Positions 26,330 to 34,795 of a DNA stretch of 64,000 bases are shown in pieces (position 1 is the first letter of the stretch; every line of letters starts with the position of its first letter). Source of the DNA: Martinezella lusitana (GTDB lineage Bacteria; Pseudomonadota; Alphaproteobacteria; Rhizobiales; Rhizobiaceae); the NCBI RefSeq assembly GCF_900094565.1, contig NZ_FMAF01000018.1, positions 1-64,000 of the forward strand, written 5' to 3'. The position numbers and the translations under genes were made by a program. Under the pieces are notes generated by a model, which worked only from the letters and a program-made list of their open reading frames with translations, did not search any database and had not been told where the DNA came from.

Positions 26330-27213
26330 CAGGCCCCTCTTTCTTCGATGCGAATGATGCGCGTGAGATACCAGACGATGAACACCGCCATGATCACGAA
26401 CAGGACCGAGGCGATCGCCGCGCCATAGCCGAAGCGATAGGAGAAGATCGACTGTTCGAACATCTGGTAGGCCAACACTTCGGAGGAGCCGAAGGGACCG
26501 CCCTGCGTCATGACCGAGACCATGTCGAAGGATCGAAGCGCGCCGACGACGGTGACCGCAATGGCGATGAAGGTGACCTGTGTCAGCTGCGGCAGGACGA
26601 TATGGCGCAACATGTTCCAGCCTCTTGCACCGTCGACCCGTCCGGCTCCGATCAACTCCTCGCTGAGGCTGTTGAGACCGGCGAGATAGAGCACCATGCA
26701 GAAGGCGATCTGCGGCCAGAGCGCTGCGATGACGATCGCAAAGGTGACGAAGTGCTCGTCGGAGAGAACCGCCGGCGCGGCCGCGCCGAAAAAGCCGAAG
26801 ATCAGGGCGAGCAATCCGAGTTGCGGCGTATAGACCCAGGTAAAGACGACGCCGACGGCGACCGAGGCGAGCACCAGCGGAATGAAGAAGAGCGACTTCA
26901 TCAGCCGCATGCCGCGGATCTTCTGATTGACGAGCAGTGCGATCGCCAGCCCGATGGGCGGCGCCGCCATGAACATGACCAGCCAGATCACATTGTTCTT
27001 CAGCGAGACGTAGAATTGCGGGTCGTTGAACAGCTCGACATAATTGCCGAAGCCGATCCAGACCATCGGGCTGAAGCCGTCCCAATCATGCAGGCTGATC
27101 CAGAGGCTTTCCACAGCCGACCACAGGATCACGACGGAGAAGAGAACGGCCGCGGGCAAAATCAGCAAAGTCGGGGTGAGCCACCAGCGATGGCGGCGCC
27201 AGAACGTCATCAT
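26329..27213 (-). CDS. Sugar ABC transporter permease (MalF type)
   Basis: 294 residues; six membrane segments starting at TPTLLILPAAVLFSVVILW. The EAA loop reads GLNSLSEELIGAGRVDGARG with the conserved G further on. Start is ATG at 27213 or the next codon at 27210; AGAGGA upstream fits either. Partner of the MalG-type permease, with which it overlaps by one base. Confidence 0.91.
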   Translation of the reverse strand: MMTFWRRHRWWLTPTLLILPAAVLFSVVILWSAVESLWISLHDWDGFSPMVWIGFGNYVELFNDPQFYVSLKNNVIWLVMFMAAPPIGLAIALLVNQKIRGMRLMKSLFFIPLVLASVAVGVVFTWVYTPQLGLLALIFGFFGAAAPAVLSDEHFVTFAIVIAALWPQIAFCMVLYLAGLNSLSEELIGAGRVDGARGWNMLRHIVLPQLTQVTFIAIAVTVVGALRSFDMVSVMTQGGPFGSSEVLAYQMFEQSIFSYRFGYGAAIASVLFVIMAVFIVWYLTRIIRIEERGA

Positions 27214-27234
27214 TTTGTCCTCTTTCGGTATGGA

Positions 27235-27273
27235 GAGGCGGAGCAACGGCCCCGCCTCCCGGTCGCTGGGAGG
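27235..27273 (-). terminator. Hairpins between the binding-protein and permease genes
   Basis: GAGGCGG (27235-27241) pairs with CCGCCTC (27252-27258), and the overlapping CCTCCC (27255-27260) pairs with GGGAGG (27268-27273), giving two alternative hairpins. They lie just after the binding-protein stop. Such structures commonly protect the binding-protein mRNA and attenuate permease expression. Confidence 0.45.
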
Positions 27274-27277
27274 AAGG

Positions 27278-28549
27278 CTAGATCTTGTAGATACGCTTAC
27301 GCGTACCCTCGAGCCGCTGCAGAATGGCGTTGCGTCGTTCGGGCTTTGCCATGAATTCCTGGAAGCCGACGAGGCCGGCCTGGGCCATGTCGGGATCGCT
27401 GTCGCGGTCGTAATATTGCGATGTGCCCTGCACCGTCTTCAGCGCCTCGACTGCGGCATTGACCAGCGGGTCCTTGCTTGGCGGCAGGTCGTTGCGCGGC
27501 GGCACGTTGCCGCCGGGTACCAGATAAGGGCCGAGATTTTCGGGGCGATAGAAATAGGCGAGGAACTCGCGCGCGCCCTGCTTGTTCTTGGCATTGGTCG
27601 GGATATGCATCGAATTCAGCGAAAATTCCTCGAAACGGCCGACCTTCGGATCGATCGTCGGGAAGGGCGCGAATGCGAGCTGATCGAGATCCTCCTTCGG
27701 AAAGGTGGAGCGCACGAAAGCGCCGAGATTCATCATGCCCGCCTTCTTCTGCGACAGCAGAGCACCCGCCTCCTGCCAGCCGAACGAGGTGTTGTTCGGC
27801 GTGAAGAAATCCTGCTTGATCAGGGTCTCCCAATTGTCGAATACCGGCTTCAGCGCCGGGTCGAGATAGCTCATCTCGCCATTCATCAGCGCCATGTGCT
27901 TGTCGAGACCGTTGATGCGCAGGTTCATCTGGTCGAACCAACCGGCCGCCGGCCACAATTCCTTTGTGCCCATGGCGATCGGCGTTAGGTTGGCGCTCTT
28001 GCACTTGGCGCCGAAAGCCAGGAAATCATCCCAACTCGCCGGAACCGTCGCTCCAAGCTGACTAAAGACATCCTTGCGGTAGAACATGCCCCAAAGCGTT
28101 CCGCCGGTCGGCAGCCCATACTGCTTGCCGTCGACGGTAACTGAGCCCGCGGCGGGGCCGAGCACGTCCTTGTATTTCTCCTTTTCGAACAGATCGGAGA
28201 TATCATCGAACAGGCCGCGCTTGACGAAGGCGCGCATGCGGTTTCCCGAAAACCAGAAGCAGATATCGGGCGCGCCGGCGACCAGATAGTTGCGGATCGC
28301 CGTTTTGTGCGCCTCGTGATCCATGTTGTTGACCACGACCTTGACGCCGGCCTGCTTGCCGAAATCGTCGGCGATCTTGCGCAGGATCGCCAATGCATCG
28401 GCGTTGTTTTCGTCCGAAATGATGTTGACGTCCTGGGCCTGCGCGATGGCGGGCATCGGAAAACCGGTGAGCGCTGCGACGGACGCCGCCCCTGCACCCT
28501 TCAAAAAGACACGCCGGCTCGCCGGCCTTCCAAGCAAATTGAAAGTCAT
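27278..28549 (-). CDS. Sugar ABC transporter substrate-binding protein
   Basis: 423 residues, family 1 extracellular binding protein. The signal region carries SRRVFLKGAG with a twin Arg, followed by a hydrophobic stretch and a cleavage site near AIAQAQD, so Tat export is likely. The mature part has VNIISDENNADAL and the usual KQYGLPTGGTLWGMFYRKD loop lining the sugar cleft. First gene of the importer-GH42 operon, divergent from the ROK repressor. The neighbouring GH42 enzyme and esterases suggest a galactose-containing or acetylated oligosaccharide (inference). Confidence 0.91.
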   Translation of the reverse strand: MTFNLLGRPASRRVFLKGAGAASVAALTGFPMPAIAQAQDVNIISDENNADALAILRKIADDFGKQAGVKVVVNNMDHEAHKTAIRNYLVAGAPDICFWFSGNRMRAFVKRGLFDDISDLFEKEKYKDVLGPAAGSVTVDGKQYGLPTGGTLWGMFYRKDVFSQLGATVPASWDDFLAFGAKCKSANLTPIAMGTKELWPAAGWFDQMNLRINGLDKHMALMNGEMSYLDPALKPVFDNWETLIKQDFFTPNNTSFGWQEAGALLSQKKAGMMNLGAFVRSTFPKEDLDQLAFAPFPTIDPKVGRFEEFSLNSMHIPTNAKNKQGAREFLAYFYRPENLGPYLVPGGNVPPRNDLPPSKDPLVNAAVEALKTVQGTSQYYDRDSDPDMAQAGLVGFQEFMAKPERRNAILQRLEGTRKRIYKI

Positions 28550-28765
28550 TTGAAACTCCTCCCGTTGTGACGTCCACCCTCACCCCTGCTCAGCCAGCCG
28601 TACGAACACGCGGCGGGCGCCCCTCCTGCCCTCCCACGCACGGTCGCAACAAACCTGCCGCGGCAATGCATTTGCATCGCCCGGAACTTTCGGTTCGAGA
28701 AACCTTGTCCTATTGCTGACTTCTTCGTGCTTGCGCACGAGCCGGATGTTGATCGACGGGTGAAG

Positions 28766-28775
28766 TTATGCATAA
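28766..28775. promoter_or_regulatory. Palindrome TTATGCATAA in the divergent promoter
   Basis: Perfect 10-bp palindrome in the 275-base region between the binding-protein gene and the ROK repressor, 20 bases before the stronger inverted repeat at 28796. Possible second regulatory site. Confidence 0.25.
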
Positions 28776-28795
28776 GTCTGAAACGGACGCAATAA

Positions 28796-28812
28796 TTAAT
28801 TTACAAAATTAA
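28796..28812. promoter_or_regulatory. Candidate ROK repressor operator
   Basis: TTAATTTACAAAATTAA: two perfect 7-base arms (TTAATTT / AAATTAA) around ACA, ending 12 bases before the GTG start of the ROK gene. The shape matches NagC/Mlc/XylR-type operators, which pair a TTA-T-T arm with AAAT-A-A. Its position would block transcription of the repressor itself and affect the divergent importer promoter. Confidence 0.6.
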
Positions 28813-28824
28813 GAAAGAGAAATC

Positions 28825-30030
28825 GTGAAACTGAAAGGCGACCAGAGCACGTCGCGAGCCCTGAACCGGCGGCTCATCCTGAACCTTTTGAGGCAGGAGG
28901 GGCCGAAAAGCCGCGCCGAAATAGCGACGATCACCGGTCTTAGCCCGGCCGCCGTCACCTTCGTCATTGCCGATCTGATCGAGGAAGGACACGTCACCGA
29001 AGGCAAGGCGGTGGCCGGGCTTTCGGGCCGGCGGCCCATACCCGTCGAGATCAACTACACCAACGGGTTGGCGATCGGCTTCAAGCTGATGGTCGGCTCC
29101 GTGGAATGCGTCGTGACCGATCTGGCAACCAACCCGCTTGCCTCCTGTCGACTGACCCTTATCGATAACGAGCCGGAGAATGTAGCGAAGACGCTGGCCG
29201 AAGCCGTGCCCATGCTCGTTGAAGCCGCAGGGCGCCCGCAAGCGCGACTGGCAGGAGTCGGTATTTCCGTGCCCGGTGTCATCGACAACGGTCAGGCCAT
29301 CTGCGTGCGCAGCTTTCGTTTCAAATGGAACAACGTGCCCCTCGCATCGATGGTGGCGCAAAGGGTCAAGGTGCCCGTCTGGCTCGAGGACGATACGAAC
29401 GCCTATGCCATCGCCCAACAGCTTTTCGGCCTCGGGCGGCAATATCGCGATATGGCCGTCCTCGCCATCGGTGTCGGCATCAGCTGCGCGCTGATCGTCG
29501 ATGGAAAGCTCTACCGGGGTGCCCATGGCGCGGCCGGTAAATTCGGCCACACCTTGCATGAGGAGAACGGGCGGCTTTGCGAGTGCGGCAAGCGCGGTTG
29601 CCTGATGGCCTATTATTCGGAGCCTGCCATGCTGCGCACCTGGCGCGAGGCGACCAGGCGTGACGACAACCAAAACCTCTCCGATATGCTGGAGGCAGCC
29701 AGAGCCGGCGATGCAGAGGTCAGCAGGATCCTTGGCGAGGCAGGTGCCGGGATCGGCAAGGCGCTTGCCAACCTCGTCAACATCACCGACCCTGAGGTGA
29801 TCGTTGTTGGAGGCGAGGCGGTTTCATTCGGCGATGCTCTTTTCGACCCTCTGAAATCAAGCATGGCTGCCCGCACCTTTTTTGCCTCACCGCCGCTGCT
29901 GCCCGATTGGGAAGACAATTCCTGGGCACGTGGTGCAGCCGCCCTCGTCACCCAGAAATTCTTCGACTTCGAGACATCCGGCGGGACGATGGGGAGCAGT
30001 GACGCTGACACGACCACGTCGGCGGCATAG
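28825..30030 (+). CDS. ROK-family transcriptional repressor (NagC/XylR type)
   Basis: 401 residues. An N-terminal winged helix (about 10-65: NRRLILNLLRQEGPKSRAEI and TGLSPAAVTFVIADL) is followed by a sugar-kinase-like ROK fold with GVGISVPGVIDNG, LEDDTNAYAIAQ, and the ROK zinc motif CECGKRGCL (about 250-260). Starts with GTG at 28825 after an AAGAAAGAGA site. Divergent from the sugar importer operon, which it should repress until the oligosaccharide or a product binds the ROK domain. Confidence 0.92.
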   Translation: MKLKGDQSTSRALNRRLILNLLRQEGPKSRAEIATITGLSPAAVTFVIADLIEEGHVTEGKAVAGLSGRRPIPVEINYTNGLAIGFKLMVGSVECVVTDLATNPLASCRLTLIDNEPENVAKTLAEAVPMLVEAAGRPQARLAGVGISVPGVIDNGQAICVRSFRFKWNNVPLASMVAQRVKVPVWLEDDTNAYAIAQQLFGLGRQYRDMAVLAIGVGISCALIVDGKLYRGAHGAAGKFGHTLHEENGRLCECGKRGCLMAYYSEPAMLRTWREATRRDDNQNLSDMLEAARAGDAEVSRILGEAGAGIGKALANLVNITDPEVIVVGGEAVSFGDALFDPLKSSMAARTFFASPPLLPDWEDNSWARGAAALVTQKFFDFETSGGTMGSSDADTTTSAA

Positions 30031-30131
30031 AAAACGGTGATCGCCGCCATGCTTGCTGGCAACAGAAAGCGAGCACGCACCCCCAACGGTTCGGTCTTGC
30101 ATCGCCAGCCCTTTCACGCGACAAACGCCAG

Positions 30132-31091
30132 ATGAGCGCCCCTACAGTCCATCCCTTCGCCTTCGACCCCACCTACGGCATGCAGCTAAAGCAGTTGCTG
30201 GCCATCATGCCGCCGGAGGCGCCTGTTGGTTTCGACGATTTCTGGCGGAAGCGCTACAGCGCGGCAATTGCCGTCGATCCGCAACCGAAGCTTCGCCGCA
30301 GTAAATTGCGCCATGACAACTGGCACGTCTTCAACGTCAGCTACACATCGACAGGCTCGTTTCAAATCAACGGCTGGCTTCTCATTCCCCGCCAAGGCCA
30401 GGTGCGGCGCGGCCTTGTCGTCGGACATGGCTATGGCGGGAGAGACCAGCCCGATCTTGATCTGCCGCTGGAGGAGACAGCGGTGCTGTTCCCCTGTTTC
30501 CGCGGCCTGTCCCTCAGTGCCTGCCCGCAACTTCCACCGGATGCGGCCGAACACGTCCTCAGCGGTATCGAAAATCGCGATACCTATGTCATCGGCGGCT
30601 GCGTCGAAGATCTCTGGCTCGCCGTATCGACACTTGAGACACTCTATCCCTGGATTGCCGGTCAAATCGGCTACAGCGGCATCAGCTTCGGCGGCGGCAT
30701 CGGGGCTCTGGCAATTCCCTTCGATGCGCGCATCGACAGCGGCCATCTGGTCGTCCCGACCTTCGGGCATCGGCAGCTTTGGCTGACGCTGCCAACGGTC
30801 GGCAGCGCCCAGTCCGTCCAGGCCTATCAGGAGAAGCATGGAAGCGTGTTCGAGACTTTGCGTTTCTTCGATGCAGCAATCGCTGCAAGCCGCATCAACG
30901 TGCCGATGCTCGTAGCCCCTGCCCTTTTCGATCCCGCCGTGGCGCCGCCCTGCCAGTTCGCCGTCGCAAATGCGCTACAGAAATTTAACGAAATATTCAT
31001 TCTGGATGCCGGCCATTTCGACTATGCTGGCATGGACGAGCAGAATGCACGTCTGCGTGACAAGGTGGGGCGACTTTTCAAGGTGTCATGA
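30132..31091 (+). CDS. Acetyl(xylan) esterase-like alpha/beta hydrolase (CE7 family)
   Basis: 319 residues. FDDFWRKRYSAA, FQINGWLLIPRQG and GHGYGGR match CE7/AXE1 enzymes. The nucleophile Ser is in IGYSGISFGGGIG, the acid is probably in VAPALFDPAVAPP, and the His is in DAGHFDYAG. It has no signal peptide, consistent with cytoplasmic removal of acetyl groups from imported sugars. It overlaps the following esterase gene by 4 bases (ATGA) and follows the ROK gene in the same direction. Confidence 0.82.
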   Translation: MSAPTVHPFAFDPTYGMQLKQLLAIMPPEAPVGFDDFWRKRYSAAIAVDPQPKLRRSKLRHDNWHVFNVSYTSTGSFQINGWLLIPRQGQVRRGLVVGHGYGGRDQPDLDLPLEETAVLFPCFRGLSLSACPQLPPDAAEHVLSGIENRDTYVIGGCVEDLWLAVSTLETLYPWIAGQIGYSGISFGGGIGALAIPFDARIDSGHLVVPTFGHRQLWLTLPTVGSAQSVQAYQEKHGSVFETLRFFDAAIAASRINVPMLVAPALFDPAVAPPCQFAVANALQKFNEIFILDAGHFDYAGMDEQNARLRDKVGRLFKVS

Positions 31092-31816
31092 ACCGGGAAT
31101 ATCTGCGCTGGTACAGCCCACGGCTGGATCGAGACATGGAGCTGCTGGTCTTCGGCCATGCCGGCGCCAAAGTGCTGATGTTTCCCACGAGGGATGGACG
31201 TTTCTGGCAATATGAGCAGATCGGGATCGTTGCCAGCCTTGCGGAAAAATTGAACGCCGGACATCTGCAGCTCTACTGCATCGAAGGGCTCGCCATGGAA
31301 ACCTTCTATGGTTCCCATCGGCATCCGGCCGAGCGCATCCGCCGGCATGGGGCATACGAGGACTATATACTCAACGAAGTTCTGCCGCTTATGGCGCAAA
31401 AGAACCCGCATGAATGCACCATCGTCCATGGCTGCAGCCTCGGCGCCTTCCAGGCTGCCAGCCTGGTCTTCCGCTACCCTCACCTCTTCCGCAAGCTCGT
31501 CGCTTTTTCCGGTCGTTATGACCTGACGATGCAAATCGAATCCTTCGGCGATCTGTTCGACGGCTATTATGACGACGACATCTACTTTCATACGCCGACG
31601 CATTTCCTGCCGGGGCTGAATTGTGATTGGCAGCTGGAAAAGCTGCGACAGGTCGATATCGTCTTGACGATCGGCGATGCCGATCCTTTCCTGGACAACA
31701 ATCGCCATTTGAGCCGGCTTCTGGCTGACAAGCAGGTCAGCCATCGATTGCATGTTTGGGACGGACGCGCGCACCGTGCCGGCGCGTGGCGCCGGATGGC
31801 ACCGCTCTACATTTGA
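31088..31816 (+). CDS. Esterase D-like alpha/beta hydrolase
   Basis: 242 residues. FGHAGAKVLMFPTRDG at the N-terminus and nucleophile motif VHGCSLGAFQA with the Ser at about residue 119 place it in the putative esterase (PF00756-like) group. The Asp is probably in TIGDADPFLDNN and the His in WDGRAHRAG. Translationally coupled to the CE7 esterase, so the pair may deacylate the same transported sugar. Substrate unknown. Confidence 0.8.
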   Translation: MNREYLRWYSPRLDRDMELLVFGHAGAKVLMFPTRDGRFWQYEQIGIVASLAEKLNAGHLQLYCIEGLAMETFYGSHRHPAERIRRHGAYEDYILNEVLPLMAQKNPHECTIVHGCSLGAFQAASLVFRYPHLFRKLVAFSGRYDLTMQIESFGDLFDGYYDDDIYFHTPTHFLPGLNCDWQLEKLRQVDIVLTIGDADPFLDNNRHLSRLLADKQVSHRLHVWDGRAHRAGAWRRMAPLYI

Positions 31817-31859
31817 GCACGGCCCCCCAAGGCTTGATCAGCAATTGCTGTGAATGAAC

Positions 31860-32048
31860 CTAGATCAGACCAACGGGGATGGGTCTGATCACCTTGCGCG
31901 CGCCATAGTCACGCTCATGCGATTTGCGGTGCTGTTGCTCGTGGCTTGTGGAGAAGTCGATAAGAATGCGCTCCACCATGCCATCCGGATAGGTTCCGGT
32001 GTCGTCGGTCTCTACCTCCGACTGTGCAGTGACGATCTTCAAATTCAT
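31860..32048 (-). CDS. Small conserved protein, unknown, probably stress-induced
   Basis: 62 residues, starting MNLKIVTAQSEVETDDTG; acidic middle and basic C-terminal half, no membrane segment. A strong GGAGGA lies 8 bases before the ATG and an EcfG-type promoter (GGAAC-N17-GTT) lies 26 bases upstream, which together argue that this is a real gene of the general stress regulon. Function unknown. Confidence 0.6.
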   Translation of the reverse strand: MNLKIVTAQSEVETDDTGTYPDGMVERILIDFSTSHEQQHRKSHERDYGARKVIRPIPVGLI

Positions 32049-32405
32049 CTCGATTCCTCCGGCTTGGCACGGAAACCCTTGATTCCATGGTTTGTTCCAC
32101 TAGTATCCGCACAATTGTTAAAAAATTAACTACGTCCGCTAATCAAATCGGGCGCTGCGGTATCGAACTTGAACGGCTCGCCGGATTGGAACATTGTTGC
32201 AATCTTGGCGTTCAATCTCCAACTGGATTGGAGGGCTTGATGTATCGATCCAAATCGCCCAGCACACGGCGCCGGTTGCAGCCGCCAATGCAATTCTCAT
32301 CGACTTCGACCTCTTTCGGTTCCAGATCCTGTTAGGGATTCCGGCCGCGCCTTTGCATGCCTTCGATCAATCACTGTCAAATCGGCGGATAGACTGGAGC
32401 AGATC
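32049..32405. other. Intergenic region between the 62-residue gene and gcd
   Basis: 357 bases. It contains the minus-strand EcfG-type promoter at 32074-32098 and a short palindrome ATTGTTGCAAT at 32193-32203. I see no further coding signal and no obvious gcd promoter. Confidence 0.45.
32074..32098 (-). promoter_or_regulatory. EcfG (general stress sigma factor) type promoter
   Basis: Read on the minus strand: GGAAC, 17 bases, GTT, ending 26 bases before the ATG of the 62-residue gene. This matches the alphaproteobacterial EcfG consensus GGAAC-N16/17-cGTT. Confidence 0.45.
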
Positions 32406-34742
32406 ATGGCCATTCTCATAACATCGATCATTCTGGCGCTTATCGGGCTCGCGCTCGGCGGCGGCGGGCTTTGGCTTGTGCTGCTCGGCGGCAGCTTCTT
32501 CTACCTTCTCGCCGGCATCGCCTTTCTCGCGACGGCGATTTTGCTCTCCATGCGCAAGGTGGCCGCGCTCTGGCTCTATGCGATTTTCGTAATCGCCGCG
32601 CTTGGCTGGGCCATATGGGAGGTGGGGTTCGACTGGTGGCAGCTCGGTCCGCGCGGCGGACTGATCATCCTGATCGGACTATGGCTGCTGACACCATGGA
32701 TCCGGCGCCCACTGGGGTTTCGCAGCCTTGATGGTGTCCACTATGGGGCCAATCCCTGGCCGCTCGCGATACCCCTGATCATCGCCGTTCTCATTGCAGT
32801 TTATTCCATGACGACCGACCCTCACGACCTCTCAGGCGATCTGCCGACGACGGTTGTGGCGAACGCTCCCGTGGGAGGCAATGTGCCGAATGGCGAATGG
32901 CATCAATATGGCCGCACATCTTTCGGCCAGCGCTATTCGCCGCTCGACCAGATCAATGCGCGGAATGTCGCCACCCTCAAGGAAGTGTGGCGTTACCAGA
33001 CCGGCGACGTGAAACGCCCGGACGATATTGGCGAGACAACCTATCAGGTCACGCCGCTCAAGGTCGGCGACACGCTGTTCCTGTGCACGCCGCACAGCCT
33101 GGCGATTGCGATCGATGCCAAGGACGGCAAGGAAAAATGGCGTTACGATGCGAATGCCGGGATGAACCCCAATCGTCAGCATCAGACCTGCCGCGGCGTC
33201 TCCTACTATCACGACAAGACCGTCACCGCCGGAGCGCCTTGCGCCGACCGCGTCTACCTGCCGACCTCCGACGCCCGGCTGATCGCCCTTGACGCAGCCA
33301 ATGGCAAGGTCTGCCCGAGCTTCGCCGATCAGGGCACGCTCCATCTCGAAACCGGCATGAAATACAATCCGGCCGGTTACTACTATTCCACATCGCCGCC
33401 CGTCATCGTCGCAGACAAGATCATCATCGGCGGCGCGGTCAACGACAACTATTCGACGCAGGAGCAATCCGGCGTCATCCGCGCCTTCGACGCCAGGACC
33501 GGCGCACTGCTCTGGAACTGGGATTCGGGCAACCCCGACCAAACGGCACCCCTGCCCGCCGGGCAGACCTATACCACCAATTCGCCGAACAGCTGGTCGA
33601 TCTCCAGTGCCGATGAAGCGCTCGGCATGGTCTATATCCCGCTTGGCAACCAAACGCCCGATCAGCTGGGCATGGGACGCAGCGCCAATGTCGAGCGCTT
33701 CTCCTCATCGATGGTCGCGCTGGACATCAACACGGGCCAGCTCAAATGGGTGCAACAATTCGTCCATCACGATCTCTGGGACATGGACGTACCGGCGCAG
33801 CCCGTGCTCTTCGACCTGACAAAGGCCGATGGCTCCGTGATCCCCGCGCTCGTCGCCTCGACCAAACAGGGCGATCTATACGTCCTCGATCGTCGCACTG
33901 GCGCTGCGATCATTCCCTTTAAGGAAATCCCCGCGCCTGGCGGCACCATTCCGGAGGATCACGCCTCTCCAACGCAGCCGATCTCGGATCTGACCTTTTC
34001 GCCGCCTCCATTGCAGGAAAAGGATATGTGGGGCGTCTCGCTGTTCGATCAGCTTGCCTGCCGCATTTCCTTCCATCGACATCAGTATGAAGGTCGATAC
34101 ACGCCCCCGTCGCTGCGTGGCTCCATCATCTATCCCGGCAATTTCGGCACTTTCAACTGGGGCAGCGTCGCCGTCGACCCGGAACGCCAAATCATGTTCG
34201 GCATGCCGACGTACCTGGCCTTCACGTCGCGGCTCGTGCCGCGCGCCGAGATCCCGCCGAAGGGAGCGGGGGACAAGGGCAGCGAGCAGGGCTTGAACCG
34301 CAACGAAGGCTCTCCTTACGGCGTCTATATGGGGCCGTTTCTCGGGCCACTCGGCATTCCCTGCCAGGCGCCGCCCTGGGGCTACGTCGCCGGCGTCGAC
34401 CTGAAGACCGGCAAGATCGCCTACAAGCACAAGAACGGCACCATCTACGACATGACGCCGCTGCCGCTGCCCATCAAGGTCGGCGTTCCCGGTATCGGCG
34501 GACCGATCGTCACCAAGGGCGGCGTTGCTTTCCTGGCTGCGGCCGTGGACGATTATCTGCGGGCCTACGACGTGACAAGCGGCAAGCAGCTCTGGCAGGC
34601 GCGCCTGCCGGCGGGCGGCCAGGCAACGCCGATGACCTACACCGCCAGCGACAATAAACAATATGTCGTCATGGTGGCCGGTGGTCATGGCTCCGTCGGC
34701 ACCAAGCCGGGCGACTACGTCATCGGCTACACCCTGCCATGA
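32406..34742 (+). CDS. gcd: Membrane-bound PQQ-dependent glucose dehydrogenase
   Basis: 778 residues. Five N-terminal membrane segments (about 1-140) precede a periplasmic quinoprotein beta-propeller with WHQYGRTSFGQRYSPLDQIN, HQTCRGVSYY, HHDLWDMDVPAQPVL, FGTFNWGSVAVDP and a C-terminal GGQATPMTY, all typical of Gcd. It oxidises glucose to gluconolactone in the periplasm and passes electrons to ubiquinone. It needs PQQ; no pqq biosynthesis gene is present in this window. Length is normal. ATG at 32406 begins the first membrane helix. Confidence 0.95.
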   Translation: MAILITSIILALIGLALGGGGLWLVLLGGSFFYLLAGIAFLATAILLSMRKVAALWLYAIFVIAALGWAIWEVGFDWWQLGPRGGLIILIGLWLLTPWIRRPLGFRSLDGVHYGANPWPLAIPLIIAVLIAVYSMTTDPHDLSGDLPTTVVANAPVGGNVPNGEWHQYGRTSFGQRYSPLDQINARNVATLKEVWRYQTGDVKRPDDIGETTYQVTPLKVGDTLFLCTPHSLAIAIDAKDGKEKWRYDANAGMNPNRQHQTCRGVSYYHDKTVTAGAPCADRVYLPTSDARLIALDAANGKVCPSFADQGTLHLETGMKYNPAGYYYSTSPPVIVADKIIIGGAVNDNYSTQEQSGVIRAFDARTGALLWNWDSGNPDQTAPLPAGQTYTTNSPNSWSISSADEALGMVYIPLGNQTPDQLGMGRSANVERFSSSMVALDINTGQLKWVQQFVHHDLWDMDVPAQPVLFDLTKADGSVIPALVASTKQGDLYVLDRRTGAAIIPFKEIPAPGGTIPEDHASPTQPISDLTFSPPPLQEKDMWGVSLFDQLACRISFHRHQYEGRYTPPSLRGSIIYPGNFGTFNWGSVAVDPERQIMFGMPTYLAFTSRLVPRAEIPPKGAGDKGSEQGLNRNEGSPYGVYMGPFLGPLGIPCQAPPWGYVAGVDLKTGKIAYKHKNGTIYDMTPLPLPIKVGVPGIGGPIVTKGGVAFLAAAVDDYLRAYDVTSGKQLWQARLPAGGQATPMTYTASDNKQYVVMVAGGHGSVGTKPGDYVIGYTLP

Positions 34743-34795
34743 GTTGACCTTGAAACGGGCGGGCCTGCTCGCCCCCTTTCACCTGAAGCTTGCAG

